A DNA stretch of 64,000 nucleotides from Prevotella sp. (GCA_017619275.1 JAFZSR010000016.1:1-64000), one strand, 5' to 3'. Positions 1 to 9,044 are shown, numbered from the stretch's first letter. The notes: generated by a model from the sequence alone, not told the origin. A program made the numbers and translations.

Positions 1-130
1 GGGGCAGGGGTGGGGTCTGTATATTCTTCATTGGCAGGAATTTAGAGACCCCACCCCTAACCCCTCCCCTTGAAGGGAGGGGAGTGGCTGCGCGTCGTTT
101 ATCCCCAATAGGTCTTAATGACCATTTTGG
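1..130 (-). repeat. GC-rich intergenic repeat D, copy 1 (uninterrupted)
   Basis: Read on the minus strand, this copy matches the element at 57930-58310. Shared parts are a flank like GGGATAAACGACGCGCAGCC, the palindrome CCCTCCCTTCAAGGGGAGGG, and an AGACCCCACCCC-type block. Here the palindrome is continuous, whereas the 58 kb copy is split by a 243-bp insertion. The copy may extend past the left edge of the window. The family is unidentified. Confidence 0.85.
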
Positions 131-165
131 GATAAACATAAAGCTTTCGCTTTTCGAAGAACGAT

Positions 166-310
166 GGCCCTCCAAAAAATCTCGTACGAGATTTTTTCAA
201 AAGTCGTTACCGTTTTTCAAAAAATCGTTACCAAAATTTTGGCTCGCAAAACATTTTGTCTGAAACGTGAATGCGCGCGAATGGAACGTGAATATTTCGT
301 GAATGTTTTG
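166..310 (+). repeat. AT-rich intergenic repeat A, copy 1
   Basis: Begins with a perfect 24-nt palindrome (174-197, core TCTCGTACGAGA flanked by six A and six T). Two units of the form AGTCGTTACC plus a T/A run follow, then CCAAAATTTTGG and a tail with repeated CGTGAAT. Related copies are at 10345-10430 (opposite strand) and 40105-40236. It lies just past the 3' end of a minus-strand gene and could act in transcription termination. Confidence 0.8.
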
Positions 311-409
311 CGGCAAATCCGCCCGAGGAAAACCGTGAAAAACCGAGGTTCGAATTGCCCTTTCCAAAGCGGAAAGAGCTGCTCTGTTTTCTTCGTGGCG
401 GAACAAAAG

Positions 410-1510
410 TTAGAAGATGCGGCGTGTGATGCGCAGGTTGAGCACTGGGAACACCTTGAACTTCTTGATGATGTCGACATAGTCGCCCACCTTGCCGCGC
501 ACGTTCTTCACGTCGTTCACCAGATCGGTGCCGTCGTGGGTGACAATCTGCGGGGTGCCGCCCCAGAACATGGCACCGCAATCGAAGGAAACATTCCAGT
601 TGGGGTTGTTCTTCAGCAGACGGCCACCATAGCCAATGCCCAGGTAGGGCTTCAGGCGGTTGGCGTAGGCCCATGCCTTCACCATCGAGTTCTCGTCAGG
701 CACCAGGCGGTAGGCGTCGCCCGCCTTGTACATCACGTCGCCCTTGGCATGGATGATGTCGCCCTCCATATAAAGGTCGTTGCCGATGATGACGCCGCCT
801 TCGGGGGCCACCACATCCTCTTCGTAGAGCACGTCGTGCTTGTATTCGCCCATTCTAATGCTCATGCGGCCATACTCCAAAATCTTATCAAAAATCTCGA
901 GATAAGGCGTAGAACCACCTATAGTGCCCATATCGGTATCGCCGGTCAATGCACGGTTATAGAGGTGGTTGTAGATGCTGACGGCCATGAGCGAGGGCAT
1001 GTCCTCTGTGGTGTTCACTGCGCGGGCTATCTCGCGGCTGCCCAGAAAGAATCCTGCCGTGAGGTGCCAGCGCTTGTCGCGGAAGGGCTTGGCGTCGACC
1101 AGCAGCTTCCAGTTCCAATAGGTGGGCTGCCCTTTCACGTCAATCACATTATCCACCTTGAATCCGGTGAAGTCTTCCAGCAATCCCGAGAGTCGTTGAA
1201 ACTTGGAGTTGCTGGTGGCGGGGTCGTCGCCCACGTCGACACCAAAATGCATCATGTGGGTGAAGCGGGGCATGATGGCATAGCCGGCGCGGAGGTCGAA
1301 CATGTCGTTGATGGGCATCGACACGTCGAATCCAATGCCTGTGCTGCCGCTTGTGACCGAAACGTCGAGATGGCTGAAGGGCTTCACATACCCGGCGATG
1401 GGGTCGGTAATGCTTCCCTCAAGTCCCGCGCGGGGTAGGGTGTCCTGTGCCCTGGCGGTGGTACAAAATACCGTCAGCAGCGTCAATGCCAAGCGAATTA
1501 AGCGGTTCAT
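410..1510 (-). CDS. secreted beta-rich protein, probably outer membrane
   Basis: The protein has 366 residues and begins with a clear Sec signal peptide (MNRLIRLALTLLTVFCTTARAQ region, cleavage after A-R-A-Q). The rest alternates polar and aromatic residues in short stretches, with phrases such as GYAIMPRF and YLGIGYGGRLL, and ends in RRIF with a terminal aromatic residue. These features suggest an outer-membrane beta-barrel, but I do not recognise the family. A Bacteroidetes promoter fits upstream: TAATTTTG (1539-1546, minus strand) and CAAA on the plus strand at 1567-1570, spaced by 20 nt. A purine-rich stretch precedes the ATG. It faces away from the tRNA and stands alone. Confidence 0.75.
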   Translation of the reverse strand: MNRLIRLALTLLTVFCTTARAQDTLPRAGLEGSITDPIAGYVKPFSHLDVSVTSGSTGIGFDVSMPINDMFDLRAGYAIMPRFTHMMHFGVDVGDDPATSNSKFQRLSGLLEDFTGFKVDNVIDVKGQPTYWNWKLLVDAKPFRDKRWHLTAGFFLGSREIARAVNTTEDMPSLMAVSIYNHLYNRALTGDTDMGTIGGSTPYLEIFDKILEYGRMSIRMGEYKHDVLYEEDVVAPEGGVIIGNDLYMEGDIIHAKGDVMYKAGDAYRLVPDENSMVKAWAYANRLKPYLGIGYGGRLLKNNPNWNVSFDCGAMFWGGTPQIVTHDGTDLVNDVKNVRGKVGDYVDIIKKFKVFPVLNLRITRRIF

Positions 1511-1638
1511 CTGGTTTCCTATGAGTCGATTTCATGCGCAAAATTATTAAAAATAGTTCATTCAACCAAATATGTTTCCTTTTTTTTTAGCCTATGACAT
1601 CATTTTTCTCTTTTCCGTGAAAAAAACGCCCGAAAAAT

Positions 1639-1669
1639 TTGGCGGTTTCCGTTTTTCTCGCTACCTTTG
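1639..1669 (+). promoter_or_regulatory. promoter of tRNA-Val
   Basis: TTG at 1639-1641 is followed after 20 nt by TACCTTTG at 1662-1669. This matches the Bacteroidetes sigma-ABfr consensus. Transcription would start about 15 nt before the tRNA. Confidence 0.7.
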
Positions 1670-1689
1670 CACCCGCTTTTCGGCGCGAA

Positions 1690-1764
1690 GGGCGTTTAGC
1701 TCAGTTGGTTTAGAGCATCTGCCTTACAAGCAGAGGGTCGGCGGTTCGAATCCGTCAACGCCCA
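1690..1764 (+). tRNA. tRNA-Val (anticodon TAC)
   Basis: Folds as a 75-nt cloverleaf. The acceptor stem pairs GGGCGTT with AACGCCC, followed by discriminator A. The D loop contains TAGCTCAGTTGGT. The anticodon stem TCTGC/GCAGA holds the loop CTTACAA, so the anticodon is TAC, reading GUA for valine. The T arm contains GGTTCGAATCC. The 3' CCA is not encoded. A promoter lies just upstream and a hairpin downstream. Confidence 0.97.
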
Positions 1765-1781
1765 CTTCAATGTATTAGTTT

Positions 1782-1808
1782 GTTGCGGCTAGGCCGCAAC
1801 AGTTTGTT
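1782..1808 (+). terminator. probable terminator of tRNA-Val
   Basis: GTTGCGGC (1782-1789) pairs perfectly with GCCGCAAC (1793-1800) around a TAG loop, followed by a T-rich stretch. It lies between the tRNA and purB, so purB may be read through or use an unseen promoter. Confidence 0.6.
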
Positions 1809-1822
1809 TAAGGAAGCAAAAG

Positions 1823-3184
1823 ATGGAACTTACAGCACTCACGGCCGTTTCGCCTATTGACGGTCGCTACCATGAAAAAACCCAGATTCTTTCCGATTTT
1901 TTCTCGGAGTATGCACTCATACGCTATCGCATCAGGGTGGAGGTGGAGTATTTCATCGCACTCTGCGAGGCCAAGTTGCCGCCTTTGGCTGATGTTCCCA
2001 AGAAGCTCTTCCCCCATTTGCGCGACATCTACCTGAAGTTCACCCCCGAGGACGCCCAGCGTGTGAAGGACATCGAGGCCGTGACCAACCACGATGTGAA
2101 GGCTGTGGAGTATTATATCAAGGAGCGGATGGATGCCATCCTCGCGCCTACGACCGCCGACCTCTCGTCGCTGAAGAACTTCGTACACTTCGGCCTCACG
2201 TCGCAGGACATCAACAACACCGCCGTTCCCCTCTCGCTCAAGGAGGCCGTCCAGCAGGTGTATGTGCCGCTGCTCGAAGAACTCATCGAGCAACTGCACG
2301 ACTACGCCCAGGAGTGGCAGCACGTGTCGATGCTTGCTCGTACCCACGGTCAGCCCGCATCGCCCACGCGCCTGGGAAAGGAAATCATGGTGTATGTCTA
2401 CCGTCTGGAGGAGCAGTTGCGCACGCTGCGTGACATTCCCTTCGCTGCCAAGTTTGGTGGCGCCACTGGTAATTTCAATGCCCACCATGTGGCCTATCCC
2501 AACATCGACTGGCGCGAGTTTGCCAATCAGTTCGTGGCCGACCGCCTGGGACTGCAGCGCGAGCAGTACACCACGCAGATCTCCAATTACGACCATCTGG
2601 CCGCACTCTTCGATGCCCTGCGCCGCATCAACACCATCGTCATCGACCTCGACCGCGACTTCTGGATGTATATCTCCATGGACTACTTCAAGCAGCGCAT
2701 CAAGGCGGGCGAGGTGGGCTCCAGCGCCATGCCCCACAAGGTGAACCCCATCGACTATGAGAACAGCGAGGGCAACCTGGGAATGGCCAATGCCATCCTG
2801 GCCTTCCTGGCACAGAAGTTGCCCGTGAGCCGACTGCAGCGCGACCTTACCGACAGCACCGTGCTGCGCAACGTGGGCATGCCTTTGGGGCATAGCGTCA
2901 TCGCTTTCCAGTCTACACTGAAGGGATTGCGCAAGCTCATTCTCAACGAGCAGAAGCTGGCCGATGACCTGGAAAACACTTGGCCCGTGGTGGCCGAGGC
3001 GCTGCAGACCATCCTGCGCCGCGAGGGCTATCCCAATCCCTACGAAATGCTGAAGCAGCTCACGCGCACCAACGACCGCATCACCGCCGACACCATCGCC
3101 AGCTTCATTGAGACGCTCGATGTCAGCCCCGAAGTGAAAGCCGAGATGGCTGCCGTCACACCGCACAACTACGTCGGCATGTAA
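1823..3184 (+). CDS. purB: adenylosuccinate lyase
   Basis: Cleaves SAICAR to AICAR and adenylosuccinate to AMP, releasing fumarate, in cytosolic purine synthesis. The 453-residue length matches the E. coli-type PurB (about 456). The N-terminus reads LTAVSPIDGRYHEKT, as in that subgroup. The lyase-superfamily signature SSAMPHKVNPIDYENSEGN lies near residues 295-313 and carries the flexible catalytic loop serine. LTSQDINNTAVPLSLKEA and ARTHGQPASPTRLGKE supply other active-site segments. AGGAAG precedes the ATG at a usable distance. A hairpin (GTTGCCA/TGGCAAC) lies about 30 nt after the stop. Confidence 0.97.
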   Translation: MELTALTAVSPIDGRYHEKTQILSDFFSEYALIRYRIRVEVEYFIALCEAKLPPLADVPKKLFPHLRDIYLKFTPEDAQRVKDIEAVTNHDVKAVEYYIKERMDAILAPTTADLSSLKNFVHFGLTSQDINNTAVPLSLKEAVQQVYVPLLEELIEQLHDYAQEWQHVSMLARTHGQPASPTRLGKEIMVYVYRLEEQLRTLRDIPFAAKFGGATGNFNAHHVAYPNIDWREFANQFVADRLGLQREQYTTQISNYDHLAALFDALRRINTIVIDLDRDFWMYISMDYFKQRIKAGEVGSSAMPHKVNPIDYENSEGNLGMANAILAFLAQKLPVSRLQRDLTDSTVLRNVGMPLGHSVIAFQSTLKGLRKLILNEQKLADDLENTWPVVAEALQTILRREGYPNPYEMLKQLTRTNDRITADTIASFIETLDVSPEVKAEMAAVTPHNYVGM

Positions 3185-3214
3185 GTTTTACCATTATCCC
3201 TATCTCTCACTTAT

Positions 3215-3232
3215 GTTGCCATTCGTGGCAAC
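3215..3232 (+). other. hairpin after purB
   Basis: GTTGCCA (3215-3221) and TGGCAAC (3226-3232) form a 7-bp stem with a short loop. No U tract follows, so it may be a weak terminator or RNA-processing site between purB and the next gene. Confidence 0.4.
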
Positions 3233-3288
3233 CTCACAAAAACGAAAACAAACCAGAGCCGCGAGGCCCACAATTAAAACAAAGTATT

Positions 3289-4680
3289 ATGGAATTCGAG
3301 AACGAAAACACTCAGGATCAGCTCAAAGACGAGCAGAACAGCAACAGCCGTGAAGGCTTCCGACCCGCAGCAGGACGCTCACCGCGCCCCCGCATCCACA
3401 CTACGCCGCGCCCCAATGCCAGCGGCTATGACCGTCCGAACTATCATCGCAGCGACGACGACGAGGCTTTCCGTCCGGAGGGCTTCGGCGCTTCCTTGCA
3501 GGCCAATCAGCCGCAAAGACCCTATCGTCCGCGTACATATAATAATAATGGTTATGGTCAGCCTCGTCAGCAGCAGGGTGGCTATCAGCCCCGTCCACGC
3601 TACAACCAGGAGGGCGACGCTCCCCAGCACGCCGGTGGTTACCAGCCGCGTCCCCGCTATCAGCAACAGCAGGGTGGCTATCAGCCCCGTCCGCGTTTCA
3701 GCCAGGCTGGCGACGCACAGCAGCAGGGTGGCTATCAGCCCCGTCCCCGCTATAACCAGCAGGGAGGCTATGGCCAGCAGCAGGGTGGCTATCAGCAGCG
3801 CAAGCCTTACGCTCCGCGCCCCTATGGACAGCAGGGCTACGGTCAGCAGGGACAACAGCCTTATGGCAAGCCCCGCCGCCCCCGCACGCCGGGCTATGAC
3901 CCCAATGCCAAGTACTCCATGAAGAAGCGCATCGAGTATAAGGAGCAGAACTACGATCCCAACGAGCCCATCCGTCTGAACAAGTTCCTTGCCAATGCCG
4001 GCGTCTGCAGCCGTCGCGAGGCCGACGAGTTCATTCAGGCCGGCGTGATCACCGTCAACGGACAGGTGGTCACCGAGTTGGGTACCAAGGTGATGCGCAC
4101 CGACGAGATCCACTTCCACGACCAGCTTGTGAACATCGAGAAGAAGGTCTACGTGCTCCTCAACAAGCCGAAGGACTACGTCACCACCAGCGACGATCCT
4201 CAGCAGCGCAAGACGGTGATGGACCTTGTGAAGGATGCTTGCCCCGAGCGCATCTATCCCGTGGGACGTCTCGACCGCAACACCACTGGCGTGCTGCTGC
4301 TCACCAACGACGGCGACCTGGCTTCGAAGCTCACGCATCCCAAGTATCTCAAGAAGAAGATCTACCACGTTTACCTCGACCGCAACGTCACTGCCCACGA
4401 CCTGCAGCAGATTGCCGAAGGCATACAACTCGACGACGGCGAGATAAAGGCCGACGACGTGCAGTATGCCAGCCCCACCGACAAAAAGCAGGTGGGCATT
4501 GAGATTCACTCTGGCAAGAATCGCATCGTGCGCCGCATCTTCGAGTCGCTTGGCTACAAGGTCACCAAGCTCGACCGCGTGCAGTTTGCCGGGCTCACCA
4601 AGAAGAACCTCCGTCGTGGCGATTGGCGCTACCTCACCGAGGAAGAGGTCGACCGTCTGCGCATGGGAGCCTACGAATAA
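3289..4680 (+). CDS. rluB: RluB/RsuA-family 23S rRNA pseudouridine synthase with low-complexity N-terminus
   Basis: Residues about 222-270 form an S4 RNA-binding domain (PIRLNKFLANAGVCSRREAD). The RsuA-type catalytic domain follows. GRLDRNTTGVLLLTNDG near residue 325 holds the catalytic aspartate, and KNRIVRRIFESLGYKV is a conserved C-terminal motif. The enzyme isomerises a uridine in rRNA, probably 23S as for RluB, though substrate cannot be read from sequence. The first 215 residues are disordered and rich in Q, G, R, P and Y, with about seven GGYQPRPRY-like repeats; this arginine/tyrosine-rich tail could bind RNA. asnS follows after 36 nt on the same strand. Confidence 0.9.
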   Translation: MEFENENTQDQLKDEQNSNSREGFRPAAGRSPRPRIHTTPRPNASGYDRPNYHRSDDDEAFRPEGFGASLQANQPQRPYRPRTYNNNGYGQPRQQQGGYQPRPRYNQEGDAPQHAGGYQPRPRYQQQQGGYQPRPRFSQAGDAQQQGGYQPRPRYNQQGGYGQQQGGYQQRKPYAPRPYGQQGYGQQGQQPYGKPRRPRTPGYDPNAKYSMKKRIEYKEQNYDPNEPIRLNKFLANAGVCSRREADEFIQAGVITVNGQVVTELGTKVMRTDEIHFHDQLVNIEKKVYVLLNKPKDYVTTSDDPQQRKTVMDLVKDACPERIYPVGRLDRNTTGVLLLTNDGDLASKLTHPKYLKKKIYHVYLDRNVTAHDLQQIAEGIQLDDGEIKADDVQYASPTDKKQVGIEIHSGKNRIVRRIFESLGYKVTKLDRVQFAGLTKKNLRRGDWRYLTEEEVDRLRMGAYE

Positions 4681-4716
4681 ACCCACTACGTTCAATTTAT
4701 TCTCATTTATAATAAA

Positions 4717-6192
4717 ATGAATAGAACTATCATAAAAGACGCCCTTGGCAGCACCACTTATGGACAGCCCATCTGCGTGAAAGGCTGGGTGCGCACGCAC
4801 CGCTCGTCGAAGGCCGTTGATTTCATCGCCCTCAACGACGGCTCCACCATCAAGAACGTACAGGTGGTCGTCGACCCTGTGGCTTGTCCTGTCACTGCTG
4901 CTTTCGCAGCAAGCGACGGCTCGGCCGTCACCCTCAAGGACATCACCACTGGTGCTTGCATCTGCGTAGAAGGCACCCTCGTGGAGAGCCCTGCCGCTGG
5001 CCAGCCCTCCGAGATTCAGGCCACTGCCATCACCATCTACGGACTCTGCGGCAGCGACTATCCCATGCAGAAGAAAGGGCAGAGCTTCGAGACCATGCGC
5101 AAGAACGCCCACATGCGTCTGCGCACCAACACCTTCGGAGCCGTCATGCGCATACGCCATAACATGGCCATGGCCATCCACACCTACTTCCATGAGCACG
5201 GCTACTACTACTTCCACACGCCGCTCATCACGGCCAGCGACTGCGAGGGAGCCGGCAACATGTTCCAGGTGACCACCAAGAACCTCTACGACCTGAAGAA
5301 GGACGAGAGCGGGAAGATCATCTACGACGACGACTTCTTCGGCCAGCAGACCAGCCTCACCGTGAGCGGACAGCTGGAGGGCGAGCTGGGTGCCACGGCT
5401 CTGGGAGCCATCTACACCTTTGGTCCCACCTTCCGCGCCGAGAACAGTAACACGCCTCGCCATCTTGCCGAGTTCTGGATGATTGAGCCTGAGGTGGCTT
5501 TCCTCGACCAGCAGGGACTGATGGACCTTGAAGAGGATTTCATCAAGTATTGTGTGCAGTGGGCGCTCGACAACTGCGCCGACGACCTCGACTTCCTCAA
5601 CCGTATGGTCGATAAGTCGTTGCTCGAAAGGCTGCACTCCGTGGTCAACACCGAGTTTGTGCGTCTCACCTATACCGAGGGTATCGACATTCTGCAGCAG
5701 GCCATTGCCGCCGGTCGCAAGTTCGAGTTCCCCTGCCAGTGGGGCGACGACCTCGCCTCCGAGCACGAGCGTTATCTCGTGGAGGAGCACTTCCGCAAGC
5801 CCGTCATCATGACCGACTATCCCTCGGCCATCAAGGCCTTCTATATGAAGCAGAATCCCTCTGCCGACGGCGGCAACACCACTGTTGGCTATCGTGGCAT
5901 CGCGGCTCCTGCACCTACCATGCAGGGCACCGACGTGCTCTTCCCGCAGATTGGCGAAATCATCGGCGGCTCTGTCCGCGAGGAGGACTACGATAAGCTC
6001 ATGGCCGAAATCAATGCACGCGGCATGGAGACCGACAAGCTGTGGTGGTATCTCGACACGCGCCGTTGGGGCAGCTGCCCGCACGCCGGCTTCGGACTCG
6101 GCTTCGAGCGCCTTATCCTCTTCGTCACTGGCATGCAGAACATCCGCGACGTCATCCCCTTCCCACGTACGCCTAAGAGCGCTGAGTTCTAA
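4717..6192 (+). CDS. asnS: asparaginyl-tRNA synthetase
   Basis: Class II aminoacyl-tRNA synthetase that charges tRNA-Asn. An OB-fold anticodon-binding domain ([24 protein letters not shown] region) occupies the first 110 residues. The catalytic core follows, with motif 2 [20 protein letters not shown] (near residue 235) and motif 3 [20 protein letters not shown] near the C-terminus. The length of 491 is slightly above the E. coli enzyme (466). [11 protein letters not shown] and the absence of an Asp-tRNA synthetase insertion support AsnRS over AspRS. It ends at a strong bidirectional terminator shared with trkH. Confidence 0.96.
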   Translation: MNRTIIKDALGSTTYGQPICVKGWVRTHRSSKAVDFIALNDGSTIKNVQVVVDPVACPVTAAFAASDGSAVTLKDITTGACICVEGTLVESPAAGQPSEIQATAITIYGLCGSDYPMQKKGQSFETMRKNAHMRLRTNTFGAVMRIRHNMAMAIHTYFHEHGYYYFHTPLITASDCEGAGNMFQVTTKNLYDLKKDESGKIIYDDDFFGQQTSLTVSGQLEGELGATALGAIYTFGPTFRAENSNTPRHLAEFWMIEPEVAFLDQQGLMDLEEDFIKYCVQWALDNCADDLDFLNRMVDKSLLERLHSVVNTEFVRLTYTEGIDILQQAIAAGRKFEFPCQWGDDLASEHERYLVEEHFRKPVIMTDYPSAIKAFYMKQNPSADGGNTTVGYRGIAAPAPTMQGTDVLFPQIGEIIGGSVREEDYDKLMAEINARGMETDKLWWYLDTRRWGSCPHAGFGLGFERLILFVTGMQNIRDVIPFPRTPKSAEF

Positions 6193-6214
6193 TAAAGTAC
6201 GATGGAATAAGCGA

Positions 6215-6266
6215 ATGGGAAATTAGGAGAAAGCCTTCAGCATTTCTCCTAATTTCCCATCATTTT
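6215..6266. terminator. bidirectional terminator between asnS and trkH
   Basis: ATGGGAAATTAGGAGAAA (6215-6232) pairs perfectly over 18 bp with its complement at 6243-6260. The loop is 10 nt and CATTTTG follows. It lies between two convergent genes, as expected for a shared terminator. Confidence 0.85.
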
Positions 6267-6280
6267 GTTATCAACGAAGG

Positions 6281-7732
6281 TCAGTTCTTCTTCCAAAAAC
6301 TGCGGGTGAAGAGCACCAGCACGGCGATGATTTCAAGACGGCCGACGAGCATGAGGAAGGAGCAGATCCACTTCAAACCGTCGCTCAGGTCGGCCCACGA
6401 CATCTGCGGCCCGATGTTGGTGTCGAGTCCGGCTCCCACGTTGCTGATGAGGCTCAGCGCGATGGTGATGGCGTTGGTGATGTCGATGCCCGACAGCGCC
6501 ATGATGGCTCCCGTGATGAGCAGCATCACAATGTAGAGCGTGAAGAAGGCGAGCAGCGTCACCAGGCGGCCTTGCGGCACGTTCTGCCCGCCCACGCGTA
6601 CGGGCAGCACGGCATTGGGGTGCAGGATGTGGTGGAACTCATTGCGCAGCACGCGCAGCAGCATCAGTATGCGGATGCTCTTGAAACCGCCCGTGGTGCT
6701 GCCCGCACAGGCTCCCATAAACATCAGCAGACCCAGAATCACCCATGTGGTGTGGGGCCACATGCCCGCGTCGGTATTGCTCAGGCCCGTGGTGGTGATG
6801 AACGACACTACCTGGAACAGCGACGACCGCAGCGCATACTCCACATCGTAGCCCATGCGTGTGATGAGCAGTATCATAATTACCGCCGTGGCCACCACGA
6901 TGGTGATGATATACAACTTGAACTCGGAGTTGCGTAGAATGGCACTGGGCTTCAGCTTGAAGAACATCAGGTAGAGCAGGGTGAAATTGATGCCAGCCAA
7001 GAACTGGAACAGGATGGCCAGATACTCGATGGTGGGCGAACCCAGGAAGACGGTGCTGCCGTTGTGGGTGGAGAAACCGCCCGTGGCCGTGGTCGACATC
7101 GAGTAGTTGGTGGCGTCGAACCAGTCCATTCCGCAAGCCCAGAACGATAGGCCACAGGCCACGGTGAGCATCAGGTAGATGCTCCAAATCCACTTGGCGT
7201 TGGTCGATAGGCGGGGGTGCATCTTCGTGCGCATAGGACCGGTGGCCTCGGCGGCAAACACCTTCACACTTCCGCCAACCAGCGAGGGCAGCAGCGCCAC
7301 CGTGAAGAACACGATTCCCAAACCACCTATCCACTGCATCAGCGAGCGCCAGAACAGCAAGCCATGTGAAAGCGACTCCACATCGTCGATAACCGTGGCA
7401 CCCGTAGTGGTGAACCCCGACATCGTCTCGAAGAAAGCATCGGTGAGCGAACTGCCCTGAAGCAGGAAGGGCGTCATGCCAAAGAGTGAGAACACCACCC
7501 ACGTCAGCGTCACAACCACATACGCGTCGCGACGGCTTAACGAGTTCTCGGCTTCATGGCCCAAAAAGCGGAAAGTGAAGGCACCCGCAGCAGTGGTGGC
7601 TGTGGAGATAATGAACACCAGCAAGTCGGTTTCGCCATAGGCGATGGTCATCACCAGACACAGCGCCATGAAGAACGCTTCAATGAAGAGAAGCGAACCC
7701 AGAATCTTGGCTATGAGCTTCCAGTTAATCAT
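6281..7732 (-). CDS. trkH: TrkH-type potassium uptake channel subunit
   Basis: Inner-membrane K+ translocating subunit that normally works with a TrkA gating protein, which is not in the window. With the start at 7732 (MINWKLIAKILGSLL) it has 483 residues, the usual length for the family. The four selectivity-filter loops are visible in order: SGFTTTGATV, TTATGGFSTHN, TTTGLSNTD and GSTTGGFK. The open frame continues upstream to 7858, but that would overlap infC and its promoter. A TACCTTTG box (7741-7748, minus strand) ends only 8 nt before the ATG, so the mRNA probably has almost no leader. Confidence 0.93.
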   Translation of the reverse strand: MINWKLIAKILGSLLFIEAFFMALCLVMTIAYGETDLLVFIISTATTAAGAFTFRFLGHEAENSLSRRDAYVVVTLTWVVFSLFGMTPFLLQGSSLTDAFFETMSGFTTTGATVIDDVESLSHGLLFWRSLMQWIGGLGIVFFTVALLPSLVGGSVKVFAAEATGPMRTKMHPRLSTNAKWIWSIYLMLTVACGLSFWACGMDWFDATNYSMSTTATGGFSTHNGSTVFLGSPTIEYLAILFQFLAGINFTLLYLMFFKLKPSAILRNSEFKLYIITIVVATAVIMILLITRMGYDVEYALRSSLFQVVSFITTTGLSNTDAGMWPHTTWVILGLLMFMGACAGSTTGGFKSIRILMLLRVLRNEFHHILHPNAVLPVRVGGQNVPQGRLVTLLAFFTLYIVMLLITGAIMALSGIDITNAITIALSLISNVGAGLDTNIGPQMSWADLSDGLKWICSFLMLVGRLEIIAVLVLFTRSFWKKN

Positions 7733-7740
7733 TTGTGGTG

Positions 7741-7748
7741 CAAAGGTA
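7741..7748 (-). promoter_or_regulatory. trkH promoter -7 box
   Basis: TACCTTTG on the minus strand, 8 nt before the chosen trkH start codon. Transcription would begin within a few bases of the ATG. This supports the 7732 start over the upstream one. Confidence 0.6.
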
Positions 7749-7788
7749 CGAAAAAACATGATGCCATCAAAAATAATTGGCATTTTAT

Positions 7789-7819
7789 TTTGCCAATTCC
7801 GCGTTTTGTCGTAACTTTG
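7789..7819 (+). promoter_or_regulatory. promoter of infC-rpmI-rplT
   Basis: TTTG at 7789-7792 is followed by 19 nt and then TAACTTTG at 7812-7819. This is close to the Bacteroidetes consensus. The predicted transcript starts about 20 nt before the infC start codon. Confidence 0.75.
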
Positions 7820-7844
7820 CAGCCGATTTCGATAAAACCGTTTG

Positions 7845-8603
7845 ATGAAGACAGACAAAAAACAGAATCAGTACCGTATAAACGAACAAATACGCGTGCG
7901 CGACGTCCGCATCGTGGGCGAGAGCGGATCGACGGTGATGCCCACCCGACAAGCTTTGGATATGGCTCGCCAACAGGGAGTAGACCTGGTGGAGATTTCA
8001 CCAAATGCAAACCCGCCCGTCTGTCGTCTCATCGACTATTCGAAATTCCTCTACCAGCAGAAGAAGCGCCAGAAGGAAATGAAAGCCAAGCAGGTGAAGG
8101 TGGAGGTGAAAGAGATTCGCTTCGGGCCACAGACCGATGAACACGACTACCAGTTCAAGCTGAAGCACGCACGTGAGTTCTTGGAAGAGGGCAACAAGGT
8201 GCGCGCTTACGTCTTCTTCCGTGGACGCAGCATCCTCTTCAAAGAGCAGGGCGAGGTACTGCTGCTGCGCTTTGCCAACGACCTGGAAGAGGTGGGAAAG
8301 GTGGAGTCGATGCCATCGCTCGAAGGCAAGAAGATGTTCCTCTATCTGGCTCCGAAGAAGGCTGGTGCCCAGAAGAAGAGTCAGCAGGCTCGCGACCGCA
8401 AGCGCCTGAAGGAAGGCGAACAAGCCGAAGGAATGGAGCCCGAGGCCGCCGACAAGAAGAAACAAGAGCGCGACGTGCGCCGTGATGCCGTCGCCCCCGA
8501 CATAGACGTAGAGATGCCCGCCAATGGCGGATTGCTGGCCAACGCCAAGATCAGCGCCGAGGCCTTGCGTAAACTCTCGGAGAGCAAGGACGAGGAAGAA
8601 TAA
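7845..8603 (+). CDS. infC: translation initiation factor IF-3
   Basis: Binds the 30S subunit, keeps it apart from 50S and checks start-codon pairing. The N-domain ([20 protein letters not shown]) and linker ([20 protein letters not shown]) are standard. The C-domain follows with [32 protein letters not shown]. The core ends near residue 175. A charged tail of about 75 residues rich in K, E and A extends it to 252, longer than the E. coli protein (180); such tails occur in Bacteroidetes. A TTG lies directly before the ATG at 7845 and could be an alternative start. It heads the infC-rpmI-rplT operon. Confidence 0.96.
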   Translation: MKTDKKQNQYRINEQIRVRDVRIVGESGSTVMPTRQALDMARQQGVDLVEISPNANPPVCRLIDYSKFLYQQKKRQKEMKAKQVKVEVKEIRFGPQTDEHDYQFKLKHAREFLEEGNKVRAYVFFRGRSILFKEQGEVLLLRFANDLEEVGKVESMPSLEGKKMFLYLAPKKAGAQKKSQQARDRKRLKEGEQAEGMEPEAADKKKQERDVRRDAVAPDIDVEMPANGGLLANAKISAEALRKLSESKDEEE

Positions 8604-8611
8604 CCTCGACA

Positions 8612-8740
8612 TCAAGACAACAGGACAACAAGACAACAGGACAACAAGACAACAAGACAACAAGACAACAAGACATTTTGTCTACAGTCTACAGTCTATA
8701 ATCTAAAGTCTACAGTCTACAGTCGGAAATCTATAGTAGA
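8612..8740 (+). repeat. two short tandem repeats in the infC-rpmI gap
   Basis: First, about eight copies of an ACAASACA-like unit (8612-8674). Then a TCTACAGTC-like 7-9-mer array (8681-8740). The second type recurs at 32118-32200. Both are inside the ribosomal-protein operon, so they would be transcribed. Confidence 0.85.
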
Positions 8741-8807
8741 AAAGGTGCGCTGCGCCCGGTATATGCGTTGCCACCGCTTAGTAATAACAATTTAAACAAT
8801 TAAAACA

Positions 8808-9005
8808 ATGCCAAAAGTAAAGACAAACTCCGGAGCCAAGAAGAGATTCTCGTTTACCGGAACAGGTAAGGTCAAGAGACATCACGCTTACCACAGCCAC
8901 ATTCTCACAAAGAAGACCAAGAAGCAGAAGCGCAACTTGGTGGGCTACGAAATCGTAGACAAGAGTAACATGAAGCAGGTTCGCGACCTGTTGTGTCTCC
9001 GTTAA
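8808..9005 (+). CDS. rpmI: 50S ribosomal protein L35
   Basis: The 65-residue basic protein begins [20 protein letters not shown] and contains [20 protein letters not shown], both diagnostic for L35. It is a structural component of the large subunit. It sits between infC and rplT, in the usual order, 204 nt after infC with a repeat-filled gap and 39 nt before rplT. Confidence 0.97.
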   Translation: MPKVKTNSGAKKRFSFTGTGKVKRHHAYHSHILTKKTKKQKRNLVGYEIVDKSNMKQVRDLLCLR

Positions 9006-9044
9006 CCAGAACCTATTGTCGAACTTCAAAAAACGTAGAAAACT

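Larger units (their letters stand above)
1..409. other. gene-free region with two repeat elements
   Basis: No convincing coding sequence is visible here. The left part (1 to about 130) is a GC-rich repeat whose other copy lies inverted near 58 kb. The middle (166-310) is an AT-rich repeat with a perfect 24-nt palindrome at 174-197. The region ends at the 3' end of the minus-strand gene that stops at 410, so the AT-rich repeat may serve as its 3' end. Confidence 0.7.

Noticed and set aside
1572..1778. Short plus-strand frame across the tRNA-Val gene.
   Set aside because: It overlaps the tRNA and its promoter and has no protein-like features.
3379..6084. A 901-codon open frame on the minus strand opposite the pseudouridine synthase and asnS genes.
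   Set aside because: It covers two clear genes in antisense and its product is rich in H, V, L and A, typical of the complement of GC-rich codons. No domain, start signal or promoter supports it.
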